64,000 bases of DNA, taken from contig NC_020504.1 in NCBI RefSeq assembly GCF_000349325.1, positions 6,730,053 to 6,794,052 of the forward strand, read 5' to 3'. Each line of letters opens with the position of its first letter. Position 1 is the stretch's first letter. The position numbers and the translations under genes were made by a program. The DNA is from Streptomyces davaonensis JCM 4913. GTDB taxonomy: Bacteria; Actinomycetota; Actinomycetes; Streptomycetales; Streptomycetaceae. Below, in pieces: positions 49,201 to 58,990 of the stretch. A model generated the notes under the pieces. That model ran no database searches, had not been told where the DNA came from, and saw only the letters and a program-made list of their open reading frames with translations.

Positions 49201-52200
49201 GGAGCGGATTCTGCACGCGGTGTTCACCGAGGTGCTCGGTGTGGAGCGGATCGGCGTCGACGACAGCTTCTTCGACCTCGGCGGCGACTCCATCACCGCC
49301 ATGCAGGCCGCCGCGCGCGCCCACCGGGAGGGCCTGGCCGTCGGTGTCCGGGACATCTTCGTCCACCGGACCGTCGCCGGGCTCGCCGAAGCGGCCGAGG
49401 AGGTCGCTGAGCAGCCCTCCGCTTCGGCTCCGGCCACCGGTCCCGTGCTCGAACTGACCGCGGCCGAACAAACCGAACTCGACGCGGCCGGGCTCCGGTT
49501 CACCGACGTGCTGCCGCTCACGCCACTGCAGCAGGGCATGCACTTCCACGCCATGCTGGCCAGCGACGGCGTGGACGTCTACACCGCCCAGGCCCCGCTC
49601 AGACTCCGCGGCGCGCTCTCGGCGGACGTCATGCGCACCGCCCTCGACGCGGTCTGCGCCCGCCACGCGGCACTGCGCGTCTCCTTCGTGACACCCGCCT
49701 CCGGACGCACCGTCCAGCTGGTCCACGAGCGGGTGCGCGTGCCGTGGCGGGAGCTGGACCTCTCGGCCCTGGACGAGGAGGGGCGCCGTCGGCGGCTGGC
49801 CGAGCTGCTGGCCGACGAGCGGGTGCGCCGCTTCGACCTGGCGAAGCCGCCGCTGCTGCGCGCCACCCTGGTCCGGCTCGCGGCAGACGACCATGTGCTG
49901 CTGGTGTCGTACCACCACGGGCTGCTGGACGGCTGGTCGCTGCCGCTGTTCTTCCGCGACCTGTTCGCCGGTTACGCCCGCGGCGGAGCCGCCGCGGGCC
50001 CGCGGCCGGTGCAGTTCACCGACTTCATGCGCTGGCTCGGCGGCCACGACGAGGAGAAGGCGGCGGCCGTCTGGACCGAGGCGCTGGCCGGGGTCGACGA
50101 GCCGACGCTCGTGGCACCGGACGCCGAGGCCGCCACCGCGACCGTGCCCCACCTGGTGACCGACATCCTCGACACCGAACAGAGCGCGGCCCTCACCGCC
50201 GCGGCGCGCGGCGCTGGCCTGACCCTCAGCACCGTGGTGCAGGGCGCCTGGGCGGTGGCCCTCGGCGCCCTCCTGGGCCGCGACGACGTCGTGTTCGGCG
50301 CGACCACCGCCGCGAGGCCGGCCGAACTGCCGGGCGCCGAGGACATCATCGGCCTGCTGATGAACACCGTCCCGGTCCGGGTACGGCTCGATCCCGCCCG
50401 GCCGCTGGACCGGCTGCTCGCCGACCTCCAGCTCCAGCAGGCCGAACTGCGCCCGTACCAGCACCTGGGCCTCACCCGGGTGCAGCGCGCGCTCGGACTC
50501 GGCGAACTCTTCGACACCGTCGTCGACTTCGCGAACACCCCGCTCGACGGGGAGGCCGTACAGCGGCAGGTGCCGGGCCTGCGGATCTCCCTCGACGAGG
50601 AGCCGGTCGCCGGCGCCTCCCACTACCCGCTGAACCTGGTGGTGGTGCCGGGCGAGCGGCTGAGCCTCGAACTCAGCTACCGCGCCGACCTGTTCACCCC
50701 CGAGGCGGGCGCGGCGCTGCTGGCCCGGGTCCGCCGCATCCTGGACGGCTTCGCCGCCGACCCGGCCGTTCCCCTCGGGCGCCTGGACCTGCTCTCGGAG
50801 GAGGAGCGCGGACAGCTCCTCGGGCTGATGGCCGGACCGGCGTACGACGGTGGGCCGGTGACGTTGCCCGAGCTGTTCGCCGAGCAGGTGCGGGCACGGC
50901 CCGATGCCGTCGCCGTGTACGACGGACAGGTCGAGTTGAGTTACGGCGAACTCGACGCGCGCACCAACCGGCTGGCCCGTGCGCTGGTGGCCCGGGGCGT
51001 GGGTCCCGAGGACCTCGTCGCGGTCGCGATCCCGAAGTCGGCCCTGTCGGTCACCGCCGTACTGGCCGTGCTCAAGGCCGGTGCCGCCTATCTGCCGGTG
51101 GACCTGAAGTACCCGCCGGAGCGGCTGCGGTACCTGCTCGACGACGCGCGTCCCACCCTCGTCCTGACCACCGGCGAGGAGCACGGGCTGCCCGAGGGGC
51201 CCGAGCGCCTCCTGAGCCTGGCCGACCTCGAAGAACTCCAGTTCAGCGACGAGCGGTTGACCGACGCCGACCGCACTGTGCCGCTGCGGCCGGAGCACCC
51301 GGCCTATGTCATCCACACCTCCGGGTCCACCGGCCGCCCCAAGGGCGTACTGGTGCCCCACACCGGCATCGCCGCTCTGGTCGCCCAGCAGCGCGCGGGG
51401 CTCGCCCTGCGCCCGGACGAGCGGGTGCTGCTGTTCGCCTCGCCGAGCTTCGACGCCTCGGTGTGGGAGCTGGCGACCGGTCTGCTCACCGGCGCGAGCG
51501 TGGTCACCGCCCCGGGCGACGAACTGCTGCCGGGCCCGGCGCTGGCGGACACGGTGGCCCGGTACGGCGTGACGACGCTGCTGCTGCCGCCGTCCTCGCT
51601 TGCGGTGCTGGCCGAGGGCGCGCTGCCGGACGGGGTCACCCTCGTCGTCGGCGGCGAGGCGTGCCCGCCGGACCTGGTGGAACGCTGGTCGGCCGGGCGC
51701 CGCATGGTCAACGCCTACGGGCCGACCGAGGCCACCGTGATGGGGACGATGAGCCGGCCGCTCGCGGGCCGGACGAGCCCGCCGCTCGGCGACCCGGTCG
51801 CGGGCGCCCGGGTGTACCTGATGGACGGCGCGCTGCGGCCGGTCCCGGTGGGCGCGCGGGGCGAGCTGTATCTCGCGGGCGACGGTCTCGCGCGCGGCTA
51901 TCTGCGCCGGGCCGCCCTGACCGCGGAGCGCTTCGTGGCCGACCCGTTCGGCCCGCCCGGGGCCCGGATGTACCGCACCGGTGACGTGGCCCGGCGCACC
52001 GCGGACGGCACGCTCGAATACCTGGGGCGCGCCGACGATCAGGTCAAGGTGCGCGGGTTCCGGATCGAGCCGGGTGAGATCGAGGCGGTCCTGGCGGCCG
52101 ATCCGGCGGTGGCGCAGGCGGTGGTGGTCGTCCGCGAGGACCGGCCCGGCGTACGGCAGTTGGTGGGTTACGCGGCTCCGGCGGCGGGCGCGGTTCTGGA

Positions 52201-52687
52201 GCCCGCGGCGCTGCGGGGGCGGGTCGCGGCGGCGCTGCCCGACCACATGGTGCCCGCGGCCGTCGTCGTCCTCGACCGGCTGCCCGTCACCGCGAGCGGC
52301 AAGCTCGACCGCGGCGCCCTGCCCGCGCCCGACTTCTCCGGCGTCCGCGACAGCCGGGCACCGCGCACTCCCCGCGAGGAACTGGTGTGCGCGCTGTTCG
52401 CCGAGGCGCTGGAGGTGGAGCGGGTCGGCATCGACGACAGCTTCTTCGACCTCGGCGGCGACTCGATCACCTCGATCCGGCTCGTCACGCTGGCCCACGC
52501 GCAGGGCCTGGACATCTCCCCGCGCGACGTGTTCAGCCACAAGACCGCGGCGGCCCTCGCGGCCGCGGTGAAGGACGTCGCCGAGTCCCCGGACGCGACC
52601 GACGCCGAGGACCCTGACGAGCCGCTGATCACCCTGGACCCGGCCGAACTCGACGCGTTCGCCGCCGACTGGCAGGAACCCGCCTGA
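46256..52687 (+). CDS. Non-ribosomal peptide synthetase, C-A-PCP-C-A-PCP (NRPS-C)
   Basis: A 2143-residue, two-module synthetase. The GTG start overlaps the NRPS-B stop as GTGA (46256-46259). Module 1: condensation HHIVLDGWS near 148, adenylation [10 protein letters not shown] near 616 and FDASWSQ near 668, carrier LGGDSI near 1008. Module 2: HHGLLDGWS near 1219, FDASVWE near 1731, carrier near 2065. Hand-read codes are D-A-S-D-A-G-L-V-D for module 1, where two acidic pocket residues resemble arginine-type codes, and D-A-W-L-V-G-A-V-M for module 2, nearly that of NRPS-B. There is no epimerisation or thioesterase domain. The acidic tail (ELDAFAADW) parallels that of NRPS-B. Confidence 0.94.
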   Translation: MRQTSLEAVLPLTPLQQGILFHALYEEPQDSGEQVDFYVVQTPLELVGPLDKDVLRRSCQALPDRHAALRAGFLRRRSGETVQAVAKSVEPAWEEADLSGFDAEERRVRLARLLAEDRARRFDLAKPPLLRFTLIRLAPERHVLVLTNHHIVLDGWSLPLVLADLFRLYRDGGSADALEPAVGFGDYLGWLAEQDREAAAQAWRSALAGLDGPTLVARGTAGPQAPGQRRVIAELTETDTARLTTMARAHDLTLNTVVQGGWALLLTVLTGQPDVVYGNTVAGRPPQLPGAERMVGLMMNTVPARVRVDPAEPIARLLARVQAEQAAQARHDYLGLADIHRAVGVPELFDTTVAFENVPVDGVVRGAEVPGLAVTLMRDAVEDAFEGTHYPLSLAVHPGERLRFELNHREDAVPAAQATDILRRLCAVLRDIAERPEEPAGRLPALTDAERHAIVQTSRGRIFVHASRTLPEVFEAQVRATPAAVAVGDGTRRLTFAQLNAEANRLARLLVARGAGPDRLVGVALPRTTDAVVAILAVLKSGAAYLPVDTEHPAERIAALCAETDPVVVLATAKTELPDTVPVLPLDGTDLPEEAADLTDADRTAPLLPAHLAYVIHTSGSTGRPKGVAVEHRNLVNMFHSHRANFFDPERERAGGRPLRAALTNSLGFDASWSQLLWMVAGHELDLVDDTVRRDAVALVAHVADAEVDVVDTTPSVARQMLAAGLFETPGRRPRVLALGGEEAGEDLWSELLGVPGLSVYNLYGPAECTVDAMHWQGAPGSRPAIGVPADNARVYLLDAFLRPVPDGAVGELYIAGSGVARGYLDRPGLTAERFVADVFGAPGARMYRTGDLGRRGPDGAVEYIGRSDFQVKVRGHRIELGEIEAALAADPAVAQAVAAAPADDKGGRRIVGYVRPAPGARIRPEELREAVARRLPAYMVPALVMVVDTFALTPNGKVDRRALPDPRFKAAGAHRAPETERERILHAVFTEVLGVERIGVDDSFFDLGGDSITAMQAAARAHREGLAVGVRDIFVHRTVAGLAEAAEEVAEQPSASAPATGPVLELTAAEQTELDAAGLRFTDVLPLTPLQQGMHFHAMLASDGVDVYTAQAPLRLRGALSADVMRTALDAVCARHAALRVSFVTPASGRTVQLVHERVRVPWRELDLSALDEEGRRRRLAELLADERVRRFDLAKPPLLRATLVRLAADDHVLLVSYHHGLLDGWSLPLFFRDLFAGYARGGAAAGPRPVQFTDFMRWLGGHDEEKAAAVWTEALAGVDEPTLVAPDAEAATATVPHLVTDILDTEQSAALTAAARGAGLTLSTVVQGAWAVALGALLGRDDVVFGATTAARPAELPGAEDIIGLLMNTVPVRVRLDPARPLDRLLADLQLQQAELRPYQHLGLTRVQRALGLGELFDTVVDFANTPLDGEAVQRQVPGLRISLDEEPVAGASHYPLNLVVVPGERLSLELSYRADLFTPEAGAALLARVRRILDGFAADPAVPLGRLDLLSEEERGQLLGLMAGPAYDGGPVTLPELFAEQVRARPDAVAVYDGQVELSYGELDARTNRLARALVARGVGPEDLVAVAIPKSALSVTAVLAVLKAGAAYLPVDLKYPPERLRYLLDDARPTLVLTTGEEHGLPEGPERLLSLADLEELQFSDERLTDADRTVPLRPEHPAYVIHTSGSTGRPKGVLVPHTGIAALVAQQRAGLALRPDERVLLFASPSFDASVWELATGLLTGASVVTAPGDELLPGPALADTVARYGVTTLLLPPSSLAVLAEGALPDGVTLVVGGEACPPDLVERWSAGRRMVNAYGPTEATVMGTMSRPLAGRTSPPLGDPVAGARVYLMDGALRPVPVGARGELYLAGDGLARGYLRRAALTAERFVADPFGPPGARMYRTGDVARRTADGTLEYLGRADDQVKVRGFRIEPGEIEAVLAADPAVAQAVVVVREDRPGVRQLVGYAAPAAGAVLEPAALRGRVAAALPDHMVPAAVVVLDRLPVTASGKLDRGALPAPDFSGVRDSRAPRTPREELVCALFAEALEVERVGIDDSFFDLGGDSITSIRLVTLAHAQGLDISPRDVFSHKTAAALAAAVKDVAESPDATDAEDPDEPLITLDPAELDAFAADWQEPA

Positions 52688-52854
52688 CCCTGCCGCATCA
52701 CCGCATTACCGCTGGACCAGCACGGCCGGGACCCTGCTCGGCCGGTCCGGAAGGGCACCACCACGCGGCCCGGCAGCGTGCAAGCGCTGCGCGGGCCGCA
52801 CAGGACCGAACGCCCGACGACCCGCACGGTCACGACCCGGTGGAGGACACCGAC

Positions 52855-53925
52855 ATGACAACAACCAGCCAGCCCGACGTCGACACCTCCCACCGGGAGG
52901 CCCCGGCGGGTCTGGACACCCCGCTCGAATACGTCCTGGACTCCGACGAGGTCGCCGAACTGCGCGCCGTGGCGGCCAAGCTCGCCGACACCGGGGTCTC
53001 GCCCGATCTGCCGGACTTCTACGACCGGGACCACCCGGTGGAGGACCTGCTGCCCGCCGGACTGCGCGCCTTCCTGCTGTCCTACCGCCGCACCGAGCGC
53101 GGCGCCGCCTGCCTGGTGCACGGCTTCCCGGTGGACGACGCCGCACTGGGTCCCACCCCCGGCCACTGGCGCGAGGCCATCCGCAGTGACATCGCCCTTG
53201 AGCAGGAACTGTGGCTGGCGCTGTGCGGGATGGTGCTGGGCGACCCGTTCGGCTGGGTGACCCTCCAGGAGGGCCGCATCATCCAGAACATCCTGCCGGT
53301 CCGCGGTGACGAGCACCGCCAGAGCGGCTACGGGAGCGAGAGCCTGCTGGAGTTCCACACCGAGGACGGCTTCCACCCGGGCCGCTGCGACCATCTGCTG
53401 CTGTTCGGGCTGCGCAACCGGGACCGGGTGCCGACCATCGTGGCGTCCGTGCGCGATGTGCACCTGAGCGAGGAGGACCGGACGGTGCTCGCCGAGGAGC
53501 GCTTCCTCATCCTGCCCGACAGCGAGCACATCCGGCAGCTGGAGACCGACGACCCCGGTCATCCCGCGCTGCCCAGGCTGTACGAGATGGCGGAGCGCCC
53601 GGTGCCCACCGCCGTCCTCTTCGGCGACCGGCTCAACCCGTATCTGCGCATCGACCGGCCCTTCATGCGGGTCGCCTCCGGCGACAGCGAGGCCGCGGGC
53701 GCGCTGGACCGGCTGATGGACGAGCTGTGGCGGGTGCAGCAGGACATCGCGGTGGGCCCCGGCTCGCTGCTCGTGGTGGACAACTACCGCGCCGTGCACG
53801 GCCGGCGCGGCTTCACCCCGCGCTACGACGGCACCGATCGCTGGCTCAAGAAGCTCACCGTCAGCCGGAGCCTGCGCCGCAATCACAGCGGCTACGCCCT
53901 CCAGCACCCCCGCGTCATCGTCTGA
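52855..53925 (+). CDS. VioC/AsnO-family Fe(II)/2-oxoglutarate amino acid beta-hydroxylase
   Basis: A 356-residue clavaminate-synthase-like oxygenase. Iron ligands are His168 and Glu170 (FHTEDGFHP) and His315 (AVHGRRGF), nearly the positions known for VioC, and a C-terminal Arg in DRWLKKLTVSR should bind 2-oxoglutarate. VioC and relatives hydroxylate the beta carbon of free arginine or enduracididine; AsnO acts on free asparagine. Both residues are predicted here, so either could be the substrate. It follows NRPS-C by 167 bp in the same direction. The ATG at 52855 has GGAGGA upstream; a GTG five codons earlier is possible. Confidence 0.87.
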   Translation: MTTTSQPDVDTSHREAPAGLDTPLEYVLDSDEVAELRAVAAKLADTGVSPDLPDFYDRDHPVEDLLPAGLRAFLLSYRRTERGAACLVHGFPVDDAALGPTPGHWREAIRSDIALEQELWLALCGMVLGDPFGWVTLQEGRIIQNILPVRGDEHRQSGYGSESLLEFHTEDGFHPGRCDHLLLFGLRNRDRVPTIVASVRDVHLSEEDRTVLAEERFLILPDSEHIRQLETDDPGHPALPRLYEMAERPVPTAVLFGDRLNPYLRIDRPFMRVASGDSEAAGALDRLMDELWRVQQDIAVGPGSLLVVDNYRAVHGRRGFTPRYDGTDRWLKKLTVSRSLRRNHSGYALQHPRVIV

Positions 53926-53971
53926 GCCCGAGAGCCTGTCGGCACATCCCCAGGAGAGGCAGCAGCACACC

Positions 53972-54757
53972 ATGCGTACCGTCATCGTGTCCGGCGCGTC
54001 GAGCGGCATCGGCCACGCCACGGCCGAGCGATTCGCCCGCTCGGGCGACCACGTCATCAACCTCGACCGTCAACCGCCGCCCGCGAGCACGCCGGACGGC
54101 CCGCGTGAGGGCGGGGGCGCGGTCCACTGGACCGAGCTGGACGTCGCCGACTGGTCGGGCGTCCAGGAGGCCGTCGACCGGGTGCACGCCGAGCGCGGCC
54201 GGATCGACGTCGTCATCGCCAACGCCGGCATCAGCGTCCGGCACGGCATCCTGGAACTCACCGAGGCCGAGGCCCGGCGCACCCTGGACGTCAACCTGAT
54301 GGGCGTCCTGGCCCTGTGGCGGCACGCGGTACCCCACATGCTGCGCCAGGGCGAGGGAGTGCTGCTGGCGACGGCATCCGTCAACGGCTCCCGCGGCTAC
54401 CCGCTGTACGCCGACTACAACGCCAGCAAGGCGGGGGTCGCCTCACTGTGCCAGACGTTCGCCGTCGAGCTGAGCCCGCTGATCCGCACCGCGTGCGTGG
54501 CGCCCGGCGCCGTCCTGACGCCCATGCAGCGCGCCGAGTACACCGACGAGATGCTCGCCGAGGTCAACGAGCGCATCCCGGCCCGCAGGCACGCGCTCCC
54601 CGAGGAGATCGCGGACGCCTTCTACTTCCTGGCCTCCCCGCAGGCGTCGTTCGTCTCGGGCCAGCAGTTCGTGGTCGACGGCGCCGAGACGGCGGGCGCC
54701 ACCACCGCGTTCTTCCCCGGCCCGACCAAGGCACTGGACGCGGGGGAGCGGTCATGA
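53972..54757 (+). CDS. Short-chain dehydrogenase/reductase
   Basis: A 261-residue classical SDR. The cofactor motif is SGASSGIGHATAERF at the N-terminus, NAGIS follows strand 4, and the catalytic Tyr149 and Lys153 are in YNASKAG. The acidic residue after strand 2 (NLDRQ) favours NAD(H). In this operon it may oxidise a hydroxyl made by the upstream oxygenase, or reduce a ketone. Good GGAGAGG upstream of the ATG. Its stop overlaps the P450 start (ATGA at 54754-54757). Confidence 0.9.
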   Translation: MRTVIVSGASSGIGHATAERFARSGDHVINLDRQPPPASTPDGPREGGGAVHWTELDVADWSGVQEAVDRVHAERGRIDVVIANAGISVRHGILELTEAEARRTLDVNLMGVLALWRHAVPHMLRQGEGVLLATASVNGSRGYPLYADYNASKAGVASLCQTFAVELSPLIRTACVAPGAVLTPMQRAEYTDEMLAEVNERIPARRHALPEEIADAFYFLASPQASFVSGQQFVVDGAETAGATTAFFPGPTKALDAGERS

Positions 54758-56013
54758 CCCTGTCCCCCCTGCTCGACGCGGGCCCCGTCGAGGCCCTGGA
54801 CTTCGCCGACCCGCTGCTCCACGCCCACCACGACCTGGGTCCGGTGTGGCGGCGGCTGCGCGCCGAGGCCCCGGTGCACTGGCAGCCCGAGGCCGACGGG
54901 CGCCCCGGCTTCTGGGTGGTCAGCGGGTACGCCGAGGTCGCCGGGGTCCTGGGCGACAGCGAGACGTACACCTCGGAGCGCGGCAACGTGCTCGACACGC
55001 TGCTCGCGGGCGGCGACTCGGCGGCCGGGAAGATGCTCGCGGTCACCGACGGCCGTCCGCACCAGTCGCTGCGCAGCGCCCTGCTCAAACCGTTCTCCCC
55101 GCGCTCCCTGCACGTCGTGGTGGACAGCGTGCGGCGCGGCACCCGCGACCTCGTCGCCCGCGCCGTGGAGCGCGGCGAGGTGGACTTCGCCGCCGACGTC
55201 GCCGCGCACATCCCGCTCGCCGCCATCTGCGACCTGCTGGGCGTCCCGGCCGAGGAGCGCGGGCACATCATCGACCTCACCTCGACCGCGCTGTCCTCGG
55301 CGGACGGCGCCCCCACCGAGGAGGCGACCTGGGCCTCGCGCAACGGCCTGCTGCTGTACTTCTCGGAACTGGCCGAGCAGCGCCGCAAGAAGCCGTACGA
55401 CGACGTGGTCAGCCTGCTGGTGACCCGGGAGATCGACGGCAGGCCGCTGACGCACGAGGAGATCGTCTTCAACTGCTACAGCATCATCATGGGCGGCCAC
55501 GAGACGACCCGATTCGCCATGATCGGCGGTCTGCACGCCCTGATGCACCACCCGGAGCAGTGGCAGGCCCTCAAGTCGGGCCGCGCCGACGTCTCCTCGG
55601 CGGTCGAGGAGGTGCTGCGCTGGACCACTCCGGCCCTGCACAGCGGCCGTACCGCGACCCAGGACGTGCTGCTGGGCGAGCAGTTCGTGGAGGCGGGGGA
55701 CATCGTCACCGTCTGGCCGGCCTCCGCCAACCGTGACGAGTCGGTCTTCGACCGGCCGGACGACTTCGACCTGTCCCGCTCGCCCAACAAGCACCTGTCG
55801 TTCGCGTACGGCCCGCACTTCTGCCTCGGCGCGTTCCTGGCGCGGGCCGAACTGTCCGCCCTGCTGGAGAGCCTGAAGGACCTCGTCGCGGTCGCCGAGC
55901 CGGCCGGCGAGCCGCGCCAGGTGTACTCCAACTTCCTCAGCGGGATGTCAGCCCTGCCCGTCACCCTCACCGGGGAACGCGCCGACGCCGGTCAGCCCCT
56001 CGAAAACGGCTGA
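54754..56013 (+). CDS. Cytochrome P450 (cluster tailoring enzyme)
   Basis: A 419-residue bacterial class I P450: I-helix MGGHETTR near 246 (Gly-His in place of the usual Ala/Gly-Asp/Glu, as in P450s that act on carrier-bound amino acids), ExxR in EEVLRW, and heme loop FAYGPHFCLGAFLAR with Cys357. The GHE form recalls P450s that beta-hydroxylate carrier-bound residues, which would suit an NRPS operon (inference). It is the last gene of the long rightward operon; its final 66 bp overlap the convergent second thioesterase gene. Confidence 0.9.
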   Translation: MTLSPLLDAGPVEALDFADPLLHAHHDLGPVWRRLRAEAPVHWQPEADGRPGFWVVSGYAEVAGVLGDSETYTSERGNVLDTLLAGGDSAAGKMLAVTDGRPHQSLRSALLKPFSPRSLHVVVDSVRRGTRDLVARAVERGEVDFAADVAAHIPLAAICDLLGVPAEERGHIIDLTSTALSSADGAPTEEATWASRNGLLLYFSELAEQRRKKPYDDVVSLLVTREIDGRPLTHEEIVFNCYSIIMGGHETTRFAMIGGLHALMHHPEQWQALKSGRADVSSAVEEVLRWTTPALHSGRTATQDVLLGEQFVEAGDIVTVWPASANRDESVFDRPDDFDLSRSPNKHLSFAYGPHFCLGAFLARAELSALLESLKDLVAVAEPAGEPRQVYSNFLSGMSALPVTLTGERADAGQPLENG

Positions 56014-56742
56014 CATCGTCTGACGGGGGTGCGTCCGCGGGAAGGCGTGCCCCCCAGGCAGGACTTGCATTCGGTACGCGCCCGACGCGTACGCCGCCCA
56101 GGGCTCGACCTGGGCCACGGTGGCCACCTCGTCCTGCTCTCCGGCGAGCGTGAGCAGCGGACAGCTCACCGGGACGGGCTGCGGGATGCGGTGGCTCTCC
56201 GCGAGGGCCAGGTCCGCCCGTACCGCGCGCAGCACTTCGCGCAGGAAGTCCGGGAAGGCGAGCAGTTCGGACGGCAGGCCGTCGCCGCTCCTGAGCCAGT
56301 CGGCCAACTCCTCGTCGGTGGCGCCCGCGACGGCCTCCCGCCCGAGCGGCAGATGCGGCGCACGGGCCGCTGAGCACACCAGAGCGCTCGGCGGGCGCAG
56401 CCCCTCCCGCTCGATCCGCAGCGTCAGCTCGTACGCCAGCGTCCCCCCGAAGCTGTGCCCGAACAGCGCGTACGGCACGGCCAGTTCGGCCCGGATGCCG
56501 TCCAGTACCGCCTCGATGAGCGGACCCCAGGCCGACGGCATCGGTTCCCCCATGCGGGCGCCGCGTCCTGGCAGCTCCACCGCGGCGACTTCCGCCCCGT
56601 CGGGCAGATGGGGGCGCCACGCGCCGAAGGTGGCCGCACTGCCGCCCGCCTGCGGCAGACAGAGCAGCCGCAGCCGGGGCCGCCCGACGGCGAAACGGGC
56701 ACCGATCCAGTCGGCACGGGGGGAGACGCTGTGTGTACTCAT
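55948..56742 (-). CDS. Type II thioesterase (second copy)
   Basis: A 264-residue external thioesterase with Ser97 in GHSFGG, LPQAGGSAATF, AGEQDEVA (acid) and LPGGHAFP (His). It resembles the first copy in length and motifs but is clearly a different sequence. With no fused thioesterase in any synthetase, one of the two may release the product while the other edits carriers. The ATG at 56740-56742 has GGGTGA upstream. It has its own cluster motif 33 bp upstream and overlaps the P450 gene tail to tail. Confidence 0.9.
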   Translation of the reverse strand: MSTHSVSPRADWIGARFAVGRPRLRLLCLPQAGGSAATFGAWRPHLPDGAEVAAVELPGRGARMGEPMPSAWGPLIEAVLDGIRAELAVPYALFGHSFGGTLAYELTLRIEREGLRPPSALVCSAARAPHLPLGREAVAGATDEELADWLRSGDGLPSELLAFPDFLREVLRAVRADLALAESHRIPQPVPVSCPLLTLAGEQDEVATVAQVEPWAAYASGAYRMQVLPGGHAFPRTHPRQTMSAVFEGLTGVGAFPGEGDGQG

Positions 56743-56775
56743 GCCGTTCACCCTCACCCGAGCCCACGGCCACAG

Positions 56776-56794
56776 CCAGGCAGCGAGGCGGCAG
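56776..56794 (-). promoter_or_regulatory. Cluster direct-repeat motif, second thioesterase gene
   Basis: On the minus strand: CTGCCGCCTCGCTGCCTGG, one mismatch (C for T) in the first half-site, 33 bp upstream of the start codon. Confidence 0.6.
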
Positions 56795-56837
56795 TTTCCC
56801 CACAAGGTCCCACGTGGGGCGCGGAGTTGCCGTGCGC

Positions 56838-56857
56838 TTGCCGGGTGCATTGCCTGG
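56838..56857 (+). promoter_or_regulatory. Cluster direct-repeat motif, ACP operon
   Basis: TTGCCGGGTGCATTGCCTGG, 33 bp upstream of the ACP start. A third TTGCC at 56827 lies 11 bp further upstream, so three half-sites follow one another at 11-12 bp spacing. Confidence 0.68.
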
Positions 56858-56890
56858 GACCTGTGATCACGCGGGCCTACGGTCGGGGCC

Positions 56891-57235
56891 ATGACTCACA
56901 CTCCTGCCGCTGTCGAGGCCGACGGCGTGACCCGCGTGGTGTGCGGAATGGTCAAGCTGATCGCGCCGCGCAAGGTCGACCAGGTGGCACCGGACGACCG
57001 TCTGATCGGCGATCTCGGCTTCCACTCCCTCGTGCTCGCGGAACTCGGCTACAACCTCGAGGACCTGTACGGCCTGCGGCCGTTGACCCCTGAGGAGGCC
57101 ATGCAGCTCCAGCGCGTCAGCGACATCGTCGAGTTCGTCGCCGGCGAGGTGGCCGAGGGCCGCGCGCACACGCCCGACGTGGAGGAGCTCGACGCTCTCT
57201 TCGCCCGGTACGGCGCCGAGGCTCCCGCGGCATGA
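56891..57235 (+). CDS. Stand-alone acyl carrier protein
   Basis: A 114-residue carrier protein with the phosphopantetheine Ser46 in DLGFHSL, followed by the helix LVLAELGYNLEDLYGL. It is longer than a primary-metabolism ACP and has an acidic tail after residue 95. It should carry the fatty acid activated by the FAAL-like enzyme and present it to the dehydrogenase encoded next (ATGA overlap at 57232-57235) and then to the NRPS-B condensation domain. Confidence 0.9.
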   Translation: MTHTPAAVEADGVTRVVCGMVKLIAPRKVDQVAPDDRLIGDLGFHSLVLAELGYNLEDLYGLRPLTPEEAMQLQRVSDIVEFVAGEVAEGRAHTPDVEELDALFARYGAEAPAA

Positions 57236-58980
57236 CCGGCGCCTTCGACCGCCCGTCCTACGCCCTGGCGGCGGACCTCGACCGGGCACTCGGCGACCCG
57301 GACGCCGCCGACGGCCCGTTCAGCTACGCGGAGATCGTCGCCCACGAGGAGAACGACGCCCTGCCGCCCGACGCGGTGGAGCTGATCCGGTCCTGGGGGT
57401 TCGCGCAGTACCTCGTGCCGGAGGAGTTCGGCGGCGGGCTGCGCAACCTGGAGCAACTGGCCCTGCTGACGCGGGTGCTGGCCCGGCGCAACCTGACCGT
57501 GTCGGTGATGTTCGGCTCGGCGCTGCTCGGCGTCAACTCGGTGTGGCTGTGGGGTACCGAGGAGCAGCGTGCGCGGGTGGCCCGCGGCATGCTCGACGGC
57601 TCTCTCGCCTGCTTCGCCGTCTCCGAGCCGGACCACGGCAGCGACCTGGGCACCAACGAGACCTCGGCGGCCCGGGACGGCGACACGTTCATCCTGACCG
57701 GTGAGAAATGGCCGGTCGGCAACGCCACCCGCGGCCGCTTCGTCACCGTCTACGCCACCGTCGAGGGCCTGGGCCAGTCCCTGCTGCTGCTCGACAAGGA
57801 GCAGCTGGACGCGGGGAGTTGGGACAACCACCCCTTCGTGAAGACGGTGGGCCTGCGCGGCCACGACCTCAGCGGCATCACCTTCCGCGGCACGCGGGTG
57901 CCCGAGGACGCCCTGCTCGGCCGTCCCGGCGCCGGCCTGACGGGGATCCTCCAGGTACTTCAGATCACCCGCACGGCGATCGGCGCGCTGTCGGTCGGCA
58001 CCATGGACTCGGTCCTGCGGATCGCGCTGCGTCATGCCCAGGAGCGAGTGCTGTACGGGCAGCCGATCCACCATCTCCCGGTCATCCGGCGGCACTTGGT
58101 GGGGGCGTATCTCGACCTGCTGATCGCCGAGTGCACGCTCCAGCCCGTGACCCGTTCCCTCTCCGTCGCCCCCTCCCGGCTCAGCCTGTGGTCCTCCGTG
58201 GTCAAGTACCTGGTGCCGACGCTGGGCGAGGAGGTCGTGCGGGAGGCGGGCCTGGTGCTCGGGGCGCGCAGCTATCTGCGGGAGGGCGTGGCCTCGGGCG
58301 CGTTCCAGAAGCTCCAGCGCGACCATGCGATCGCGAGCATCTTCGAGGGCACGACCCACGTCAACCTGCACGGCATCGCCGCGCAGTTGCCTGCCGTGGC
58401 ACGGGTGGCACAGCGCCCGGCGCCGGGCGGGGAGGACATCCTGCGGCAGCTGTTCGACTGGTCCGAGGAGGCTCCCGTGTGGCGCCCCGCGGGCCGGGCG
58501 CTGCGGCTGACCAACGCCACCGAGGACGAGATCACCCGCGGCTGGGGCGAGGCCGTGACCCGGGCCCGCCAGGTCGCGGAGAGCGAGCTGCCGGCCGCCG
58601 AGGGCGGGGCCCTGGTCACGGTGCTCGACGCGTTCTCGGCCCGCCGGACGGCCTTCTACGCCCGGATCGCGGACGGCGCCCTGGACGCGGCGACGGCCGA
58701 GGCGCAGGACATCGCCGCCGAGCACTGCGTGCACCACGCCGCCGCCTCGTGTCTGTACACCTGGCTGTACTCCTTCGAGCGGGAGCGCGGTTCGGCGGGC
58801 GGCACCGGCTGGCTGGTGCTCGTCCTGGCGCGGCTGCTGCGCAGGCTGGATCCCGCGGATCCGGCGGCCGAACTCGACGAGGGCCTGCTGCCCGCGCTGG
58901 AGAAGCTGATCCTGGCGAGCCTCGACGGCCCGGAGTACTTTTCGCTCCGAACCGTCAAGGCGGCCGCCGGCGCTGCCTGA
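57232..58980 (+). CDS. Acyl-CoA dehydrogenase-family flavoenzyme acting on acyl-ACP
   Basis: A 582-residue acyl-CoA dehydrogenase homologue: FAVSEPDHGSDLGTNETSA in the beta domain binds FAD and substrate, and the C-terminal helical domain contains the IFEGTTHVNLHG segment. It is longer than typical 380-residue members because of a C-terminal extension of about 180 residues with helical character, as in larger actinobacterial members. Coupling to the ACP suggests desaturation of carrier-bound fatty acid, in the manner of LipE-type enzymes in lipopeptide clusters. No SKL-like or membrane signal. Confidence 0.87.
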   Translation: MTGAFDRPSYALAADLDRALGDPDAADGPFSYAEIVAHEENDALPPDAVELIRSWGFAQYLVPEEFGGGLRNLEQLALLTRVLARRNLTVSVMFGSALLGVNSVWLWGTEEQRARVARGMLDGSLACFAVSEPDHGSDLGTNETSAARDGDTFILTGEKWPVGNATRGRFVTVYATVEGLGQSLLLLDKEQLDAGSWDNHPFVKTVGLRGHDLSGITFRGTRVPEDALLGRPGAGLTGILQVLQITRTAIGALSVGTMDSVLRIALRHAQERVLYGQPIHHLPVIRRHLVGAYLDLLIAECTLQPVTRSLSVAPSRLSLWSSVVKYLVPTLGEEVVREAGLVLGARSYLREGVASGAFQKLQRDHAIASIFEGTTHVNLHGIAAQLPAVARVAQRPAPGGEDILRQLFDWSEEAPVWRPAGRALRLTNATEDEITRGWGEAVTRARQVAESELPAAEGGALVTVLDAFSARRTAFYARIADGALDAATAEAQDIAAEHCVHHAAASCLYTWLYSFERERGSAGGTGWLVLVLARLLRRLDPADPAAELDEGLLPALEKLILASLDGPEYFSLRTVKAAAGAA

Positions 58981-58990
58981 GGGCTCCGGA

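Noticed and set aside
46106..52540. Very long open frame (2144 codons) on the minus strand opposite NRPS-C
   Set aside because: It is the antisense shadow of a high-GC gene; the translation is Arg/Gly/His-rich with no domain motifs, while the plus strand shows a full set of NRPS motifs.
52688..52854. A copy of the cluster direct-repeat motif before the VioC/AsnO-family gene
   Set aside because: No TGCCTGG with a correctly spaced TTGCC is present; the gene is more likely co-transcribed with NRPS-C.
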